A stretch of DNA of 64,000 nt from the NCBI RefSeq assembly GCF_006539925.1, contig NZ_BJNY01000002.1, positions 124,001 to 188,000 on the forward strand, written 5' to 3'. Every line of letters starts with the position of its first letter. The first letter of the stretch is position 1. The notes under the pieces are model-generated. The model was not told where the DNA came from and did no database searches. It saw nothing but the letters and a program-made list of their open reading frames with translations. This document shows, in pieces, positions 50,981 through 59,877 of the stretch. Source of the DNA: Glutamicibacter uratoxydans (GTDB lineage: Bacteria > Actinomycetota > Actinomycetes > Actinomycetales > Micrococcaceae). A program made the position numbers and the translations under genes.

Positions 50981-51538
50981 ATGACATTTGCCCCCGATAT
51001 CGAAGCCTCGCTCAAGCTGGTCGTGAACCTTTTGAACACCGAGGTGCAGATCGTCGACATGCTCTCCACCGTGGCTGACCTCGACGAATTCTTGGACTCG
51101 CAGAACTTCACCGGCGCCCGCGCCCATAACCAGGCGGAGCTGCGCTCCATCCGCCAGCTGCGTTCGCAGCTCAAGAGCATCTGGACCGCCAGTGAAGAGG
51201 ACGCTGTCTTCCGCGTCAACCAGATCCTGCGCACGGCCAATGCCCAGCCGCAGCTGGTGAAGACCGAGAAGCTCGGCTACCACCTGCATGCCACGACCAC
51301 CAGCAACCCGCTCTACGACCGCTTTGCGGTGGACGCGGCGATGGCGCTGGCTGAGGTGATCCGCTCTGGAGGCCTGGAACGCCTGCGGATCTGCGCTTCC
51401 TCCGACTGCAACAACGCGCTGCTGGACCTGTCCCGCAACCGCTCCAAGCTGTACTGCGACGCGGGCAACTGCGCCAACCGCGAGCATGTGCGCGCCTACC
51501 GGGCGCGCAAGGCCAAGAAGACTCCACCGGCCGGCTAG
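50981..51538 (+). CDS. CGNR zinc-finger (ABATE domain) regulator
   Basis: A 185-residue protein. The C-terminal CGNR motif (CASSDCNN at about 148-155, then LYCDAGNCANREHVRAYRAR) binds zinc and likely DNA; the N-terminal about 130 residues form the ABATE stress-sensing domain. The family is predicted to be transcriptional regulators in actinobacteria. The EamA exporter gene is divergent and may be its target. Confidence 0.85.
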   Translation: MTFAPDIEASLKLVVNLLNTEVQIVDMLSTVADLDEFLDSQNFTGARAHNQAELRSIRQLRSQLKSIWTASEEDAVFRVNQILRTANAQPQLVKTEKLGYHLHATTTSNPLYDRFAVDAAMALAEVIRSGGLERLRICASSDCNNALLDLSRNRSKLYCDAGNCANREHVRAYRARKAKKTPPAG

Positions 51539-51547
51539 CAGCCTTGT

Positions 51548-52138
51548 CTAGGGCGCGGTCCAGCCCTCGGCGGCATTGCGCAGGTTCTGCTCGAGCCGTT
51601 CGTCGTATTCATCGGTGCTGTCCGGCAGCTCAAACTGTCCCTGCAATGATTGGACTTCCACTGCACCGGCAGAGCTCATCTTCAGCGCTGCGGGGTCCGA
51701 TGCTTCGTGCTCGGGCCAAATCAAGATGAGCAGCCGCTCCATTCGCGGGTCTTGCCGCGAGCTGGGCTCCTGCCCATCGGCAAATCCCAGCCCCGATCGG
51801 TGGATCCTCAGCCTGTATCCGCCGGCAGCAGTGCCGTCGATGACGGGTTCAGGATCTTCGCCGCGGTCGTCCCAGCCATTGACCACCCAGGCCTCGTCAC
51901 CGGCAGCCTTAACTCCGCTGACTTCCGCGATGTCTTCCCACGAGTCATCCACTTCAGTCCGGCTTGGCAGCACGGAAGACTCGATATGCACCGGCCCGTA
52001 CTGGGTCGCCACGTGGATTCCAAGGGTGGTGTTCCCAAAAACCGTCACGAGCCCCGAGTACGTTCCGATGGTCCCGCTGGGGGCATAGATGCCCTCCAAA
52101 TACAGCGCTCCGTAGGCTGTCTGCGCGAAATAGCTCAT
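51548..52138 (-). CDS. Hypothetical protein (196 aa)
   Basis: I do not recognise a family. The product is acidic, rich in Trp, Asp and Glu, with no signal peptide or membrane helix. The first 120 residues read as beta strands (LYLEGIYAPSGTIGTYSG; VHIESSVLPS), and there is a probable helical C-terminal tail. The ATG at 52138 is preferred over one at 52144. It is convergent with the CGNR gene, with 9 bp between stops. Confidence 0.6.
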   Translation of the reverse strand: MSYFAQTAYGALYLEGIYAPSGTIGTYSGLVTVFGNTTLGIHVATQYGPVHIESSVLPSRTEVDDSWEDIAEVSGVKAAGDEAWVVNGWDDRGEDPEPVIDGTAAGGYRLRIHRSGLGFADGQEPSSRQDPRMERLLILIWPEHEASDPAALKMSSAGAVEVQSLQGQFELPDSTDEYDERLEQNLRNAAEGWTAP

Positions 52139-52269
52139 TTGCATTCCATTCTTGACTCGTCGGCCACAGTATCGAATGCTTTGACCGCGCCTCTCGCATT
52201 TAGGTGCTCTTCAACCCTAAGATAATCACACAACCGTCTTACCGGGTTGTCGCGTCGAAAGGGCAGGTC

Positions 52270-52578
52270 ATGACCGAAGAAACACACGCATCCGCCGATT
52301 ACGAGGCACGCCTGGAAGCAGTGGAAGCCAGTCCGCTGAAGGCCGCCGGACGCTGGGTCGTTGCACTGGCCTCAGCCACCTTGGGCGACGGCGAGTTCGA
52401 AGCCAACGAGCCGCAGGTAGTGGTCCATTCACGGGTCGACGATTCGGTGCTGCTGAGCATCCATACCGCAAGCTTGGAAGAGGCGGAGCGCCTCATCGTC
52501 CAGATCCGCGAAGATCTGGAATCGATGACCATCGAGGAATTCAAGGACGAGTGGGAAGCGGCCAACGACAACCGCTGA
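52270..52578 (+). CDS. Hypothetical protein (102 aa)
   Basis: A short soluble acidic protein with a beta-alpha layout (KAAGRWVVALASATLGDGEF, SVLLSIHTASLEEAERLIVQIREDLESM in parts). No catalytic motif or membrane helix is visible. AAGGGCAGG precedes the ATG at 52270; an upstream extension to 52204 is open but unsupported. It ends in a stem terminator. No family recognised. Confidence 0.6.
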   Translation: MTEETHASADYEARLEAVEASPLKAAGRWVVALASATLGDGEFEANEPQVVVHSRVDDSVLLSIHTASLEEAERLIVQIREDLESMTIEEFKDEWEAANDNR

Positions 52579-52601
52579 TCAGCCCCTCCTATTCATGCAA
52601 T

Positions 52602-52634
52602 AGTGCAGGCCTAGACCAAGTCTGGGCCTGCACT
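52602..52634. terminator. Bidirectional terminator
   Basis: A 15-bp stem with one wobble (52602-52616 with 52620-52634) and 3-nt loop between convergent small genes. Confidence 0.75.
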
Positions 52635-52638
52635 GCGT

Positions 52639-52821
52639 TTAGCCCTGCTTGTTGGCCTTCTTGATAGCCAGTGCGGCCAGGCTGATTCCCAAAGCCAAGA
52701 AGGTAACCAGCACCAGGAGCAGTCCCCAAGGATCGGGGATGCGTTCATTCCAGGCAAGAACCATCGAAGCGAGGAACGCGGCGGCCAGGATGCCGATGAT
52801 GTTCCGCTTGATGGTGTCCAT
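52639..52821 (-). CDS. Small membrane protein (60 aa)
   Basis: A 60-residue protein with two hydrophobic helices (IIGILAAAFLASMVLAW and WGLLLVLVTFLALGISLAALAI) separated by a short polar loop, and a basic C-terminus. It starts 6 nt after the RraA-like gene stop, so it is probably co-transcribed. Family not recognised. Confidence 0.6.
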   Translation of the reverse strand: MDTIKRNIIGILAAAFLASMVLAWNERIPDPWGLLLVLVTFLALGISLAALAIKKANKQG

Positions 52822-52827
52822 CGGCTT

Positions 52828-53304
52828 CTACCTCTCTACCAGGACGCCGTCGAGGTCGGCGTAGACCATAGCTCCGGGGCGGATCTGGACATCCCCGATG
52901 GTGATGACTTCATCCACCACCCCGTGGCCGCGCTTGACAGTCTTGCGCGGATTGCTGCCCAGCGCCTTGATGCCCAGCTGCAGCTCGGCCAGCGCAGTGC
53001 GGTCGCGGACCACTCCGTAGATCAGCACGCCGGCCCAGCCGTTGGCTTCGGCGTTGGCGGCGATCATGTCCCCCATCAGCGCATAGCGCAGCGAGCCGCC
53101 GCCGTCGACCACCAGCACCGCGCCGTTGCCCGGGAAGCTGAGCGTCTCCTTGACCAGGCCGTTGTCTTCATGGCATTTGATGGTGCGCGCCGGGCCGTGG
53201 AAGGACAGCCGCCCGCCGAAGTCCTGGAACTGGATGCTGATGGATTGGAGCTGGTCTCCATACTGGTCGTAGAGATCGGCCGTGCTAATCGGGTCCTGCT
53301 GCAT
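52828..53304 (-). CDS. RraA-like protein
   Basis: A 158-residue protein of the RraA / HMG-aldolase fold (trimeric). The core GPARTIKCHEDN, GGGSLRYALMGDMIAANAEANGW and GVVRDRTAL segments are those of RraA-family proteins; DRT supplies the Arg/Asp site of the aldolase branch. Whether it binds RNase E or acts as a 4-hydroxy-4-methyl-2-oxoglutarate/oxaloacetate lyase is not decided by sequence. GGAGG supports the start at 53304; longer in-frame extension upstream is rejected. Confidence 0.85.
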   Translation of the reverse strand: MQQDPISTADLYDQYGDQLQSISIQFQDFGGRLSFHGPARTIKCHEDNGLVKETLSFPGNGAVLVVDGGGSLRYALMGDMIAANAEANGWAGVLIYGVVRDRTALAELQLGIKALGSNPRKTVKRGHGVVDEVITIGDVQIRPGAMVYADLDGVLVER

Positions 53305-53373
53305 GCTGCCTCCTGCACAAAATTTGTGGCCTGCCTTACTCCACAGCCTAGTTGATGGGCCAGCAGATGCGGC

Positions 53374-53414
53374 AATGGCCCGAAGGTCACGCGCGTGCGT
53401 GGCTTCGGGCCATT
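53374..53414. terminator. Terminator after the APC permease
   Basis: AATGGCCCGAAG (53374-53385) pairs perfectly with CTTCGGGCCATT (53403-53414). It is 15 bp beyond the stop of the permease on the - strand. Confidence 0.75.
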
Positions 53415-53428
53415 GGCGACGGGCTTGG

Positions 53429-54901
53429 CTAGAGCGCCAGCTCCTCTTGGTACTGCTGTTCATCCAGCGCGCCCAGGCGCGAATTGCGCCGGCCGTAGAT
53501 GAAGTAAATGCCGATGCCCACAGCCATCCAGATCGCGAACACGATCCAGGTGATGACCGCCAAGTTGAACATCAGGTACAGGCAGGCGGCGATGCCCAAA
53601 ACCGGCACCACGGGGTACAGCGGCACGCGGAATGAGCGCGGGGCCTCGGGCTGGGTCTTGCGCAGGTACATGACCGAGACGCTGACCAGCGCGAAGGCGA
53701 ACAGGGTGCCGATGCTGGTGGCTTCTGCCAGCTGGCCCAGCGGGATCAGCGCCGCGGTGACTGCGACAACCAGGCCGGTGACCAGGGTGCCTGCCCGCGG
53801 GGTGGAGGTCTTGGCAGAGACGCGTCCGAAGATGCTAGGCATCAGCCCGTCGCGGGACATGGAGAACAGGATGCGGGTCTGGCCGTAGAGCACGGTGAGC
53901 ACCACGGAGATGATCGCGATGACCGCGCATACGGCGAAGAGCAGCACCAGCCAGCGCTGGCCGGTGATTTCAGAGACGATCTGCACCAGGGCGGCCTCCG
54001 AGTCGGAGAACCATTCCCAGTTGCGCGCTCCCACTGCGGCTACTGCCACCAGCACGTACAGCGCGGTGACCAGCGCCATGGCGATCATGATGGCGCGCGG
54101 CAGATCTCGCTGCGGGTTCTTGGCTTCCTCGCCGGCAGTGGAGGCGGCGTCGAAGCCGATGTAGGAGAAGAACACCATGGACGCGGCTCCGCTGACGCCG
54201 GCGATGCCCATTGGCATCAGCGGCTCGAAGTTGCCCGAGTCGAAGGCGGTGAAGGCGACGATCACGAAGAAGATCAGGATGGCGATCTTGATCAGCACCA
54301 TGATGGTGTTCGCCGTGGCCGATTCCTTGGCGCCGCGCAGCAACAGGGCGGTGGCAAGCACCACGACCAGCAGGGCCGGCAGGTTGATGATGCCGCCCTC
54401 GGCCGGTCCGTTGGCCAGGGCATCAGGCAGCGAGAGCCCGAAGATCTGCAGGGTCTGGTTCACGTACGCGCCGGCACCCACCGCCACCGCGGCGGCGGAC
54501 ACTGCGTATTCGAGCACCAGGCACCAGCCGCAGATCCATGCGATGCCTTCGCCCAGGGTTGCATAGGAATAGGAGTAGCTGGAACCGGAGACCGGGACCA
54601 TGCCCGCCATCTCGGCGTAGGACACTGCGCAGAGCAGCGCGGTGACGCCGGCGATCACGAAGGCCAGCCAGGTGGCGGGGCCTGCCTGCGGCACCGCTTC
54701 GCCCAGGATCACCAGGATGCCGGTGCCCAGGGTGGCGCCTACGGAGATCATCACCAGCTGCACCACGCCTAGGGACCGCTTGAGCTGGCCCATGCCATTG
54801 GATGCCGCGTCGCGGGACATCGCCGCAATCGACTTGCGGCGCATCAGCTGGCGGCCCAGCGGGGTTTCAGTCGGCGTCATGCCGCTACCGGTACTACTCA
54901 C
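53429..54901 (-). CDS. APC-family amino acid permease (CAT/YfnA-like)
   Basis: A 490-residue membrane protein with 12-14 helices. SLGVVQLVMISVGATLGTGILVILG at residues 38-62 (two pieces) and the later VFFSYIGFDAASTAGEEAKNP are marks of the cationic amino acid transporter subgroup. The GTG at 54901 follows TAAGGA by 5 nt; the upstream in-frame ATG at 54958 overlaps the terminator of the next gene. Substrate is not fixed; it forms a single-gene unit bounded by two terminators. Confidence 0.9.
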   Translation of the reverse strand: MSSTGSGMTPTETPLGRQLMRRKSIAAMSRDAASNGMGQLKRSLGVVQLVMISVGATLGTGILVILGEAVPQAGPATWLAFVIAGVTALLCAVSYAEMAGMVPVSGSSYSYSYATLGEGIAWICGWCLVLEYAVSAAAVAVGAGAYVNQTLQIFGLSLPDALANGPAEGGIINLPALLVVVLATALLLRGAKESATANTIMVLIKIAILIFFVIVAFTAFDSGNFEPLMPMGIAGVSGAASMVFFSYIGFDAASTAGEEAKNPQRDLPRAIMIAMALVTALYVLVAVAAVGARNWEWFSDSEAALVQIVSEITGQRWLVLLFAVCAVIAIISVVLTVLYGQTRILFSMSRDGLMPSIFGRVSAKTSTPRAGTLVTGLVVAVTAALIPLGQLAEATSIGTLFAFALVSVSVMYLRKTQPEAPRSFRVPLYPVVPVLGIAACLYLMFNLAVITWIVFAIWMAVGIGIYFIYGRRNSRLGALDEQQYQEELAL

Positions 54902-54964
54902 GTGTTTCCTTAGGTTGTTCTGCGTTTCTGCGTCCTTGCAGAAAACGGCTGCACACACGACAAA

Positions 54965-55002
54965 GCGCTGGAATCCTCCTTGAAGTCGGAGAATCCCAGC
55001 GC
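54965..55002 (-). terminator. Terminator after the small membrane protein gene
   Basis: A 15-bp stem with two wobble pairs (54965-54979 with 54988-55002) followed by TTTG on the - strand; it closes the 55992-55031 gene pair. Confidence 0.7.
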
Positions 55003-55030
55003 CTAGCCATGCGTGGTCAATTTTTTATGA

Positions 55031-55363
55031 TCAGTCTTCGAACTTCTTGTCTGGATCGGCCGAGGATCGGTTCACGCCGGTTCCCTTGCCTAGCTCAGGA
55101 TCATTTTCCTTTGACGCCATGGTCAGAACGGAGATGACCAGCAGGCACACAATGAACGCGATGCCGAAGCAGGCAAGCCCAATGTCCAGGCGGATTGGAT
55201 TCTCCGATCCACCGGTCGAGCTGATCATGCCGACGACGCCGGAGACGATCGCCATGACCAAGGAGAAGCTCAGTGGGCCCTTGATGGATTGGCTCCACGG
55301 CTGCTTCTTCTTCGGGTTGTTTCCCACCGAAAACTCCGTTTCTACTTTTTCTGAAGACATCAA
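55031..55363 (-). CDS. Small two-helix membrane protein (110 aa)
   Basis: Two membrane helices (LSFSLVMAIVSGVVGMIS and IGLACFGIAFIVCLLVISVLTM) between a polar N-terminal tail and an acidic/basic C-terminal tail. It starts 2 nt after the HdeD-like gene stop, so the two are coupled. Family not recognised; a partner role to the upstream six-helix protein is plausible. Confidence 0.7.
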   Translation of the reverse strand: MMSSEKVETEFSVGNNPKKKQPWSQSIKGPLSFSLVMAIVSGVVGMISSTGGSENPIRLDIGLACFGIAFIVCLLVISVLTMASKENDPELGKGTGVNRSSADPDKKFED

Positions 55364-55365
55364 GT

Positions 55366-55992
55366 CTAGTCGTTCCCCTCGATCTCGGGGGCCGCTTCCG
55401 CAGGGGAAGCTTTCATTTCATGGCGGTGTCCAAAGCCTGCGATAAGTCCAAAGACCGCCAGGACGATTGCGCCGCCGCCGATGATGCCGAACATTGCGTG
55501 GGCATCCATCTGGTAGCCGACCACTGCGGCGGCCGCGACTACCAGTGAAACGACGCCGCTGACCAGCTGGTTGCGGAACGGCGGGAACTGGTGGCGCAGC
55601 GTGAAGAAGACGTAGAGTTCGGTCAAGCCGGCGGCCAGGAAGGCGAAAGCGGCGATGAATCCGATCCACATGGGCGTCGTGACGAAGATGGTGGCGATGC
55701 CCGCAATAAGCATCAGTCCCGCACCCAGCGCATAGGCGCCGCGGGATTTCTCCGGCGCACTGTCGACGGTGACGTACTGCCACATGAACACACCGGTCAG
55801 CACCAAGAATGCGGCGGTGGAGTAGGCCAGAACCTTGGCGTCCGCGCCAATCCAGAAGATCGAGAGCAGTGCATACAGCAGTGCTGTACCGCCGCGCAGC
55901 AGAACTGGGCGGAAGACATCTTGAGCTTGGGCTGGGGTGGTTTTTGGTGCTGGCACAATTTCCATTCTACCGGCCATAGAAGTATCTGCCAC
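55366..55992 (-). CDS. HdeD/DUF308-like six-helix membrane protein
   Basis: A 208-residue protein with six evenly spaced helices from about residue 30 and paired-helix repeats, as in HdeD/DUF308 proteins. Some actinobacterial relatives are mislabelled acyl-CoA synthetases; no such motif is present. ATG at 55992 is used, with an alternative 9 codons downstream. It is first in a two-gene unit. Confidence 0.75.
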   Translation of the reverse strand: MADTSMAGRMEIVPAPKTTPAQAQDVFRPVLLRGGTALLYALLSIFWIGADAKVLAYSTAAFLVLTGVFMWQYVTVDSAPEKSRGAYALGAGLMLIAGIATIFVTTPMWIGFIAAFAFLAAGLTELYVFFTLRHQFPPFRNQLVSGVVSLVVAAAAVVGYQMDAHAMFGIIGGGAIVLAVFGLIAGFGHRHEMKASPAEAAPEIEGND

Positions 55993-56360
55993 TTCGGCCG
56001 GGCTTAATCACATTTGCCTGTGACCAGCCTGGCCGACGGCATCCAATCGTGGAACGCAGGCAGGAAAGTGTGCGTTGTGCACATCCCGCCGTGCTCGCTG
56101 ACTGCGGTCTGATGCTGCTAAGCACAATGGATTCTGGCGCACGGCGCTCAATTACAGAAAAGAACACGACCGCGCACTTAAATGTAGGTTCTTACATTGT
56201 TCTGCACGGAAGTCGCGAACACCGCTCGCTTCACCGTGTTCAAGATGAAATCTCGCTCCGGATGCGGGCATGAACCGGTGATACGGGAACAACTCGAAGC
56301 AGCCTATCGAGCTGCTCGTTTTCTGATTAATGAGGCTAAACGAAGCTGGGCACAAAGTCG
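55993..56360. other. Intergenic region without a gene
   Basis: No convincing gene is seen in this 368-bp gap. It holds an inverted repeat AATGTA-GGTTCT-TACATT (56181-56198) and, near the oxidase stop, a CGAAGCAGC / GCTGCTCG imperfect stem (56295-56318) that may be a weak terminator for the oxidase gene. Confidence 0.4.
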
Positions 56361-57581
56361 CTACTTGCGGCGGCGAATCAAGTCCGGAGTCAGATCTTTG
56401 ATCGTGGCTGCGCCCATCAGCTGCATGTTGACTTCAATCTCCTTGGCCAACAATTCAATGGCTCGCGAAACTCCCTGCTCACCTCCGGCCATCAGGCCGT
56501 AGAGGTATGCCCTGCCGATCAGGACAAAGTCCGCTCCTGCGCAGAGAGACGCGACGATATCAGCACCAGACATGATGCCCGAGTCCATGATGATCTCCAT
56601 GTCGTCGCCAACCTCGGCACGCACTTCCTGCAGAGCTTCGAAAGCGATCGGTGCGCGGTCCAACTGGCGCCCACCGTGATTGGAAACCACCAGGCCATCA
56701 GCGCCGGCAGCCTTGGACTTTGCAGCATCCTCAGTGGTGAGCACGCCCTTGACGAAGAGCTTGCCCTTCCACAATTTGCGGATCCATTTCAGGTCTTCAA
56801 AGTCGAGCGAAGAATCGAACATGGAGTTGATGATGGTCGGAAGATCGGCGGAAGTATCCGAGAGCGACGCAAACTTGAGCGAATCAGTGGTCAGGAAGTT
56901 GAACCACCATTCGGGACGATAGGAAGCGTCAAGAACAGTCTTCAAGGTCAGCTCCGGCGGGATCTTCATGCCATTGCGGGTATCGCGCAACCGCTGTCCT
57001 GCCACCGGAGTGTCAACGGTGACCAGTAGGGTGTCATAGCCTGCCGCGGCGGCACGCTCGACCAATGCCTTGGACTTTTCTCGGTCCTTCCATAGATACA
57101 GCTGGAACCACTTGCGACCTTCGGGTGCCGCCTGAGCAACCTCTTCGATTGACCGGGTACCCATGGTGGACAGGCTGAAGGGGATTCCCGCCTTGGCAGC
57201 CGCCTTGGACCCACCGATCTCGCCCTCGGACTGCATGAATCGTGTGAATCCAGTCGGCGCAATGCCGAAAGGAAGCGCCGATTCTCCACCGGCGATAGTG
57301 GTAGATAGATCCGAGTGTGCTGTTCCGTGCAGGATCCGAGGCAGCAGCTCGACCGAGTCGAAGACTTCGCGGGCCCGGCTGGCGGTGATTTCGCGTCCGG
57401 CCGCGCCGTCCACATAGTCGAAGGCAGAGGTCGGGGTGCGGCGCTTGGCGATTTTGCGCAGGTCCCATATATCTGCGGCGGAAGACAACCGCGCTGCCCT
57501 GCGATCGAGGGAAGGCATCTTGAACCTCATCAGGCTGACCAGTTCTTTGACATCTGGAATTTGGCGGTTGAGGTTTCCCAT
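56361..57581 (-). CDS. lldD: FMN-dependent alpha-hydroxyacid oxidase/dehydrogenase (LldD-like)
   Basis: A 406-residue flavoenzyme that oxidises a 2-hydroxyacid such as L-lactate to the 2-oxoacid. The active-site His/Arg pair is H302 and R305 (VSNHGGRQLDRAP), with Y56 (AFDYVDGA), and FMN-contacting segments GIAPTGFTRF and FQLYLW. Lactate is most likely but glycolate or mandelate are possible. It is downstream of an MHS transporter (50-nt gap) under a divergent GntR regulator. Confidence 0.9.
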   Translation of the reverse strand: MGNLNRQIPDVKELVSLMRFKMPSLDRRAARLSSAADIWDLRKIAKRRTPTSAFDYVDGAAGREITASRAREVFDSVELLPRILHGTAHSDLSTTIAGGESALPFGIAPTGFTRFMQSEGEIGGSKAAAKAGIPFSLSTMGTRSIEEVAQAAPEGRKWFQLYLWKDREKSKALVERAAAAGYDTLLVTVDTPVAGQRLRDTRNGMKIPPELTLKTVLDASYRPEWWFNFLTTDSLKFASLSDTSADLPTIINSMFDSSLDFEDLKWIRKLWKGKLFVKGVLTTEDAAKSKAAGADGLVVSNHGGRQLDRAPIAFEALQEVRAEVGDDMEIIMDSGIMSGADIVASLCAGADFVLIGRAYLYGLMAGGEQGVSRAIELLAKEIEVNMQLMGAATIKDLTPDLIRRRK

Positions 57582-57631
57582 AAAAATTTCCTTCTACGTT
57601 CGGGACTAATAAATGCTCTTTGTGCTGCCTG

Positions 57632-58945
57632 CTAATAACGCGTCGTATTGCCGATCCGTACTCCTACAAAGATGGCCATAGCTGATGCAAAGCAGCACAG
57701 TGCCAAGTATCCAGCAGGCAAAATGATTGACCCGCCGCCTAGGTCCAAGAGCGCTGCAGCAATCAGTGGCGAAAGCCCCGCTACCAAAGCACCGTTGAGC
57801 TCTCGCGCAATAGCGATACCGGAAAATCTCACAGATACAGGGAACAGTTCTGTGAGGAATGCACCCTGTGCGCCCGAGGTACAGGGAATCACCAATGCGT
57901 ATCCCACTGCAACAGCTACGAATCCAAAGATGAACTCGCCCGAAGAAAGAAGTAAGAAGATGGGATATGCCAGAATAACGCCGCTGATATTACCTGCTGC
58001 AAGAATCTTGGCGGAGCCATACCTGTCTGCAAGCAGACCTCCCACAGGAGTCAGAATCACCGAGACTAGCGAGCCCAAGGTGACTGCCAGCAAGGCAGCT
58101 GTTCTGTCCATTCCGGAGGTGACCATGAAGCTGATCGAAAAGACAGCGATGATGTAGTTCACCGCGTTGTGTCCGGTAATGGCGAAGAAGCCCAGAATCA
58201 CACGACGCCAGTGGGACGTGAAGACCTCGCGCAGCGGAAGCTGTGCTTCCTTGCTCTTGCTCCGTGCCTTAGCCATCGCCAGAGCATATTCAGGAGTCTC
58301 TTCCAATTTATTGCGAATATAGATCGCGACGAGAAACAGCAAAGCCGAAATCAGGAACGGTATTCTCCACGCCCACCCAAGGAGGGCCTCTTCGCCGGGA
58401 ATAGATACTAGGAAGAAACAGACGGTGGCTAGCGCAATTCCCAACGGTGGCGTTGCCAGCACGAACGATGTGTATAGCCCACGACGCTTGGGATCGGCGT
58501 ACTCTGCGACTAGCGTCATCGCTCCGGTGAGTTCTGCTCCAGCACCAAAACCTTGAATTAGTCGGAAAATCACCAGAAGTATGACCGCCCAGGTGCCCCA
58601 GGTGTTGGCCGTGGGCAGCAAACCGACACCGACGGTAGCGACTCCCATCAAGATAACCGATAGCAGCATTGCTGGCCGGCGGCCGAAACGGTCCCCGAGG
58701 TGTCCAATGACTACTCCTCCGAGCGGCCTAGCTATGAAGCCCACCGCAAAAGTCGCGAAAGCGGCAATGGATGCAGCCGACTCACCTGCGCTGGCAAAGA
58801 AAAGCGGGCCGATGACTACGGAAGCAGCGGCGCCATAGAGAGCATAGTCGTACCATTCAATGGTTGTTCCAAGAACGGACGCTAGAAGCGCCCTGCGACG
58901 GTTCTTGTCGCGTTGTTCGATTGCGATGCGATCAACTAATGCCAT
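57632..58945 (-). CDS. MHS-family MFS transporter
   Basis: A 437-residue permease with 12 helices. TTIEWYDYALYGAAASVVIGP after helix 1 and ARPLGGVVIGHLGDRFGRRPAML (pieces) are metabolite:H+ symporter signatures. In this operon with the hydroxyacid oxidase it probably imports the 2-hydroxyacid. The start at 58945 is chosen by alignment with the family N-terminus. A perfect palindrome lies 38 bp upstream. Confidence 0.88.
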   Translation of the reverse strand: MALVDRIAIEQRDKNRRRALLASVLGTTIEWYDYALYGAAASVVIGPLFFASAGESAASIAAFATFAVGFIARPLGGVVIGHLGDRFGRRPAMLLSVILMGVATVGVGLLPTANTWGTWAVILLVIFRLIQGFGAGAELTGAMTLVAEYADPKRRGLYTSFVLATPPLGIALATVCFFLVSIPGEEALLGWAWRIPFLISALLFLVAIYIRNKLEETPEYALAMAKARSKSKEAQLPLREVFTSHWRRVILGFFAITGHNAVNYIIAVFSISFMVTSGMDRTAALLAVTLGSLVSVILTPVGGLLADRYGSAKILAAGNISGVILAYPIFLLLSSGEFIFGFVAVAVGYALVIPCTSGAQGAFLTELFPVSVRFSGIAIARELNGALVAGLSPLIAAALLDLGGGSIILPAGYLALCCFASAMAIFVGVRIGNTTRY

Positions 58946-58982
58946 ATGCCAACCTCGTCTTCGCCGAAGCATCTAAGATACC

Positions 58983-58996
58983 TGAAATATATTTCA
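58983..58996. promoter_or_regulatory. GntR-type operator (perfect 14-bp palindrome)
   Basis: TGAAATATATTTCA is a perfect palindrome in the gap between the MHS transporter and the divergent GntR/FadR regulator, a likely binding site for that protein. Confidence 0.65.
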
Positions 58997-59091
58997 ACCA
59001 AGACTAGAGTGTTCTAGGGGGCTTTTGTGAACTAGGTCCCAATGTTACATATAAAAATTCCGTGCCCTCCGTGGTGGAAGATTGGGGATTC

Positions 59092-59730
59092 ATGGCCGGC
59101 TCTCTGTCAGAGCAGCTGACTACACAGCTGCGAGAACGCATCAACCGGGGCGAGCTGGCACCCGGTTCGTTGATCATAGAACCGGCCCTCGCCCAGGAAT
59201 TTAATGTCTCCAAGACCCCTGTTCGAGAATCCCTTAGACAGCTGACCAGCGAAGGTCTTTTACAGATTCTGCCGAAGAAGGGCTATCTAGTTCGAGCCGT
59301 CTCCATGAGCGATGTCTATGAAGTCGTCGAGATGCGCATTCTTCTGGAGCCGCATGTCAGCGGTCAAGTCGCCCGGATCCACAGTGCCGAACTCATTAAC
59401 GAGCTCCATGCTCTTCTAGACAAGCAGGAGTCGTTAGCGAAAAGCGATCCCATCGCTTCAATGCATGCAGCTCGTCAATTCCATTCCGCGCTGAGCAATG
59501 CTTCACGCAACTCCCGTATCGTGGCCACACTTGATACATGCCTAGCCCAAACCGCACGTGCCCACTACGTGCTTCCTTCCATGCAGCCTTATATGTCGCA
59601 ATCAGGTGAGCTGTCCGAGCATCGAGGAATTCTCGATGCCATTGAAGCATCCGATCCTCAAACAGCAGAATCGAGAATGCGCGAACATCTTAATTCCATT
59701 CGGACTGCAATGCTTGGTTCAAACATCTAG
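59092..59730 (+). CDS. GntR-family regulator, FadR subfamily
   Basis: A 212-residue regulator with a GntR winged helix (residues 5-70; LTTQLRERINRGELAPGSLI, NVSKTPVRESLRQLTSEGLL) and a helical FCD effector domain with the metal-site Asp/His residues typical of the family. ATG at 59092 has GGGG 4 nt upstream; an in-frame GTG at 59062 is possible. It is divergent from the MHS transporter and hydroxyacid oxidase, which it probably controls. Confidence 0.88.
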   Translation: MAGSLSEQLTTQLRERINRGELAPGSLIIEPALAQEFNVSKTPVRESLRQLTSEGLLQILPKKGYLVRAVSMSDVYEVVEMRILLEPHVSGQVARIHSAELINELHALLDKQESLAKSDPIASMHAARQFHSALSNASRNSRIVATLDTCLAQTARAHYVLPSMQPYMSQSGELSEHRGILDAIEASDPQTAESRMREHLNSIRTAMLGSNI

Positions 59731-59877
59731 CTGGTGGAATAGCACACTAGTACTTAACGCCACTGGCACTTGGACTTTGACGATCGATACGGGCGGCTGT
59801 CCGGTTCTCACGTTCCCTTGTGCGGAAAGGTAATCCAACCTATGGTGATGGTGCCTGCGTAGGAGGGAGCCCGGCCA

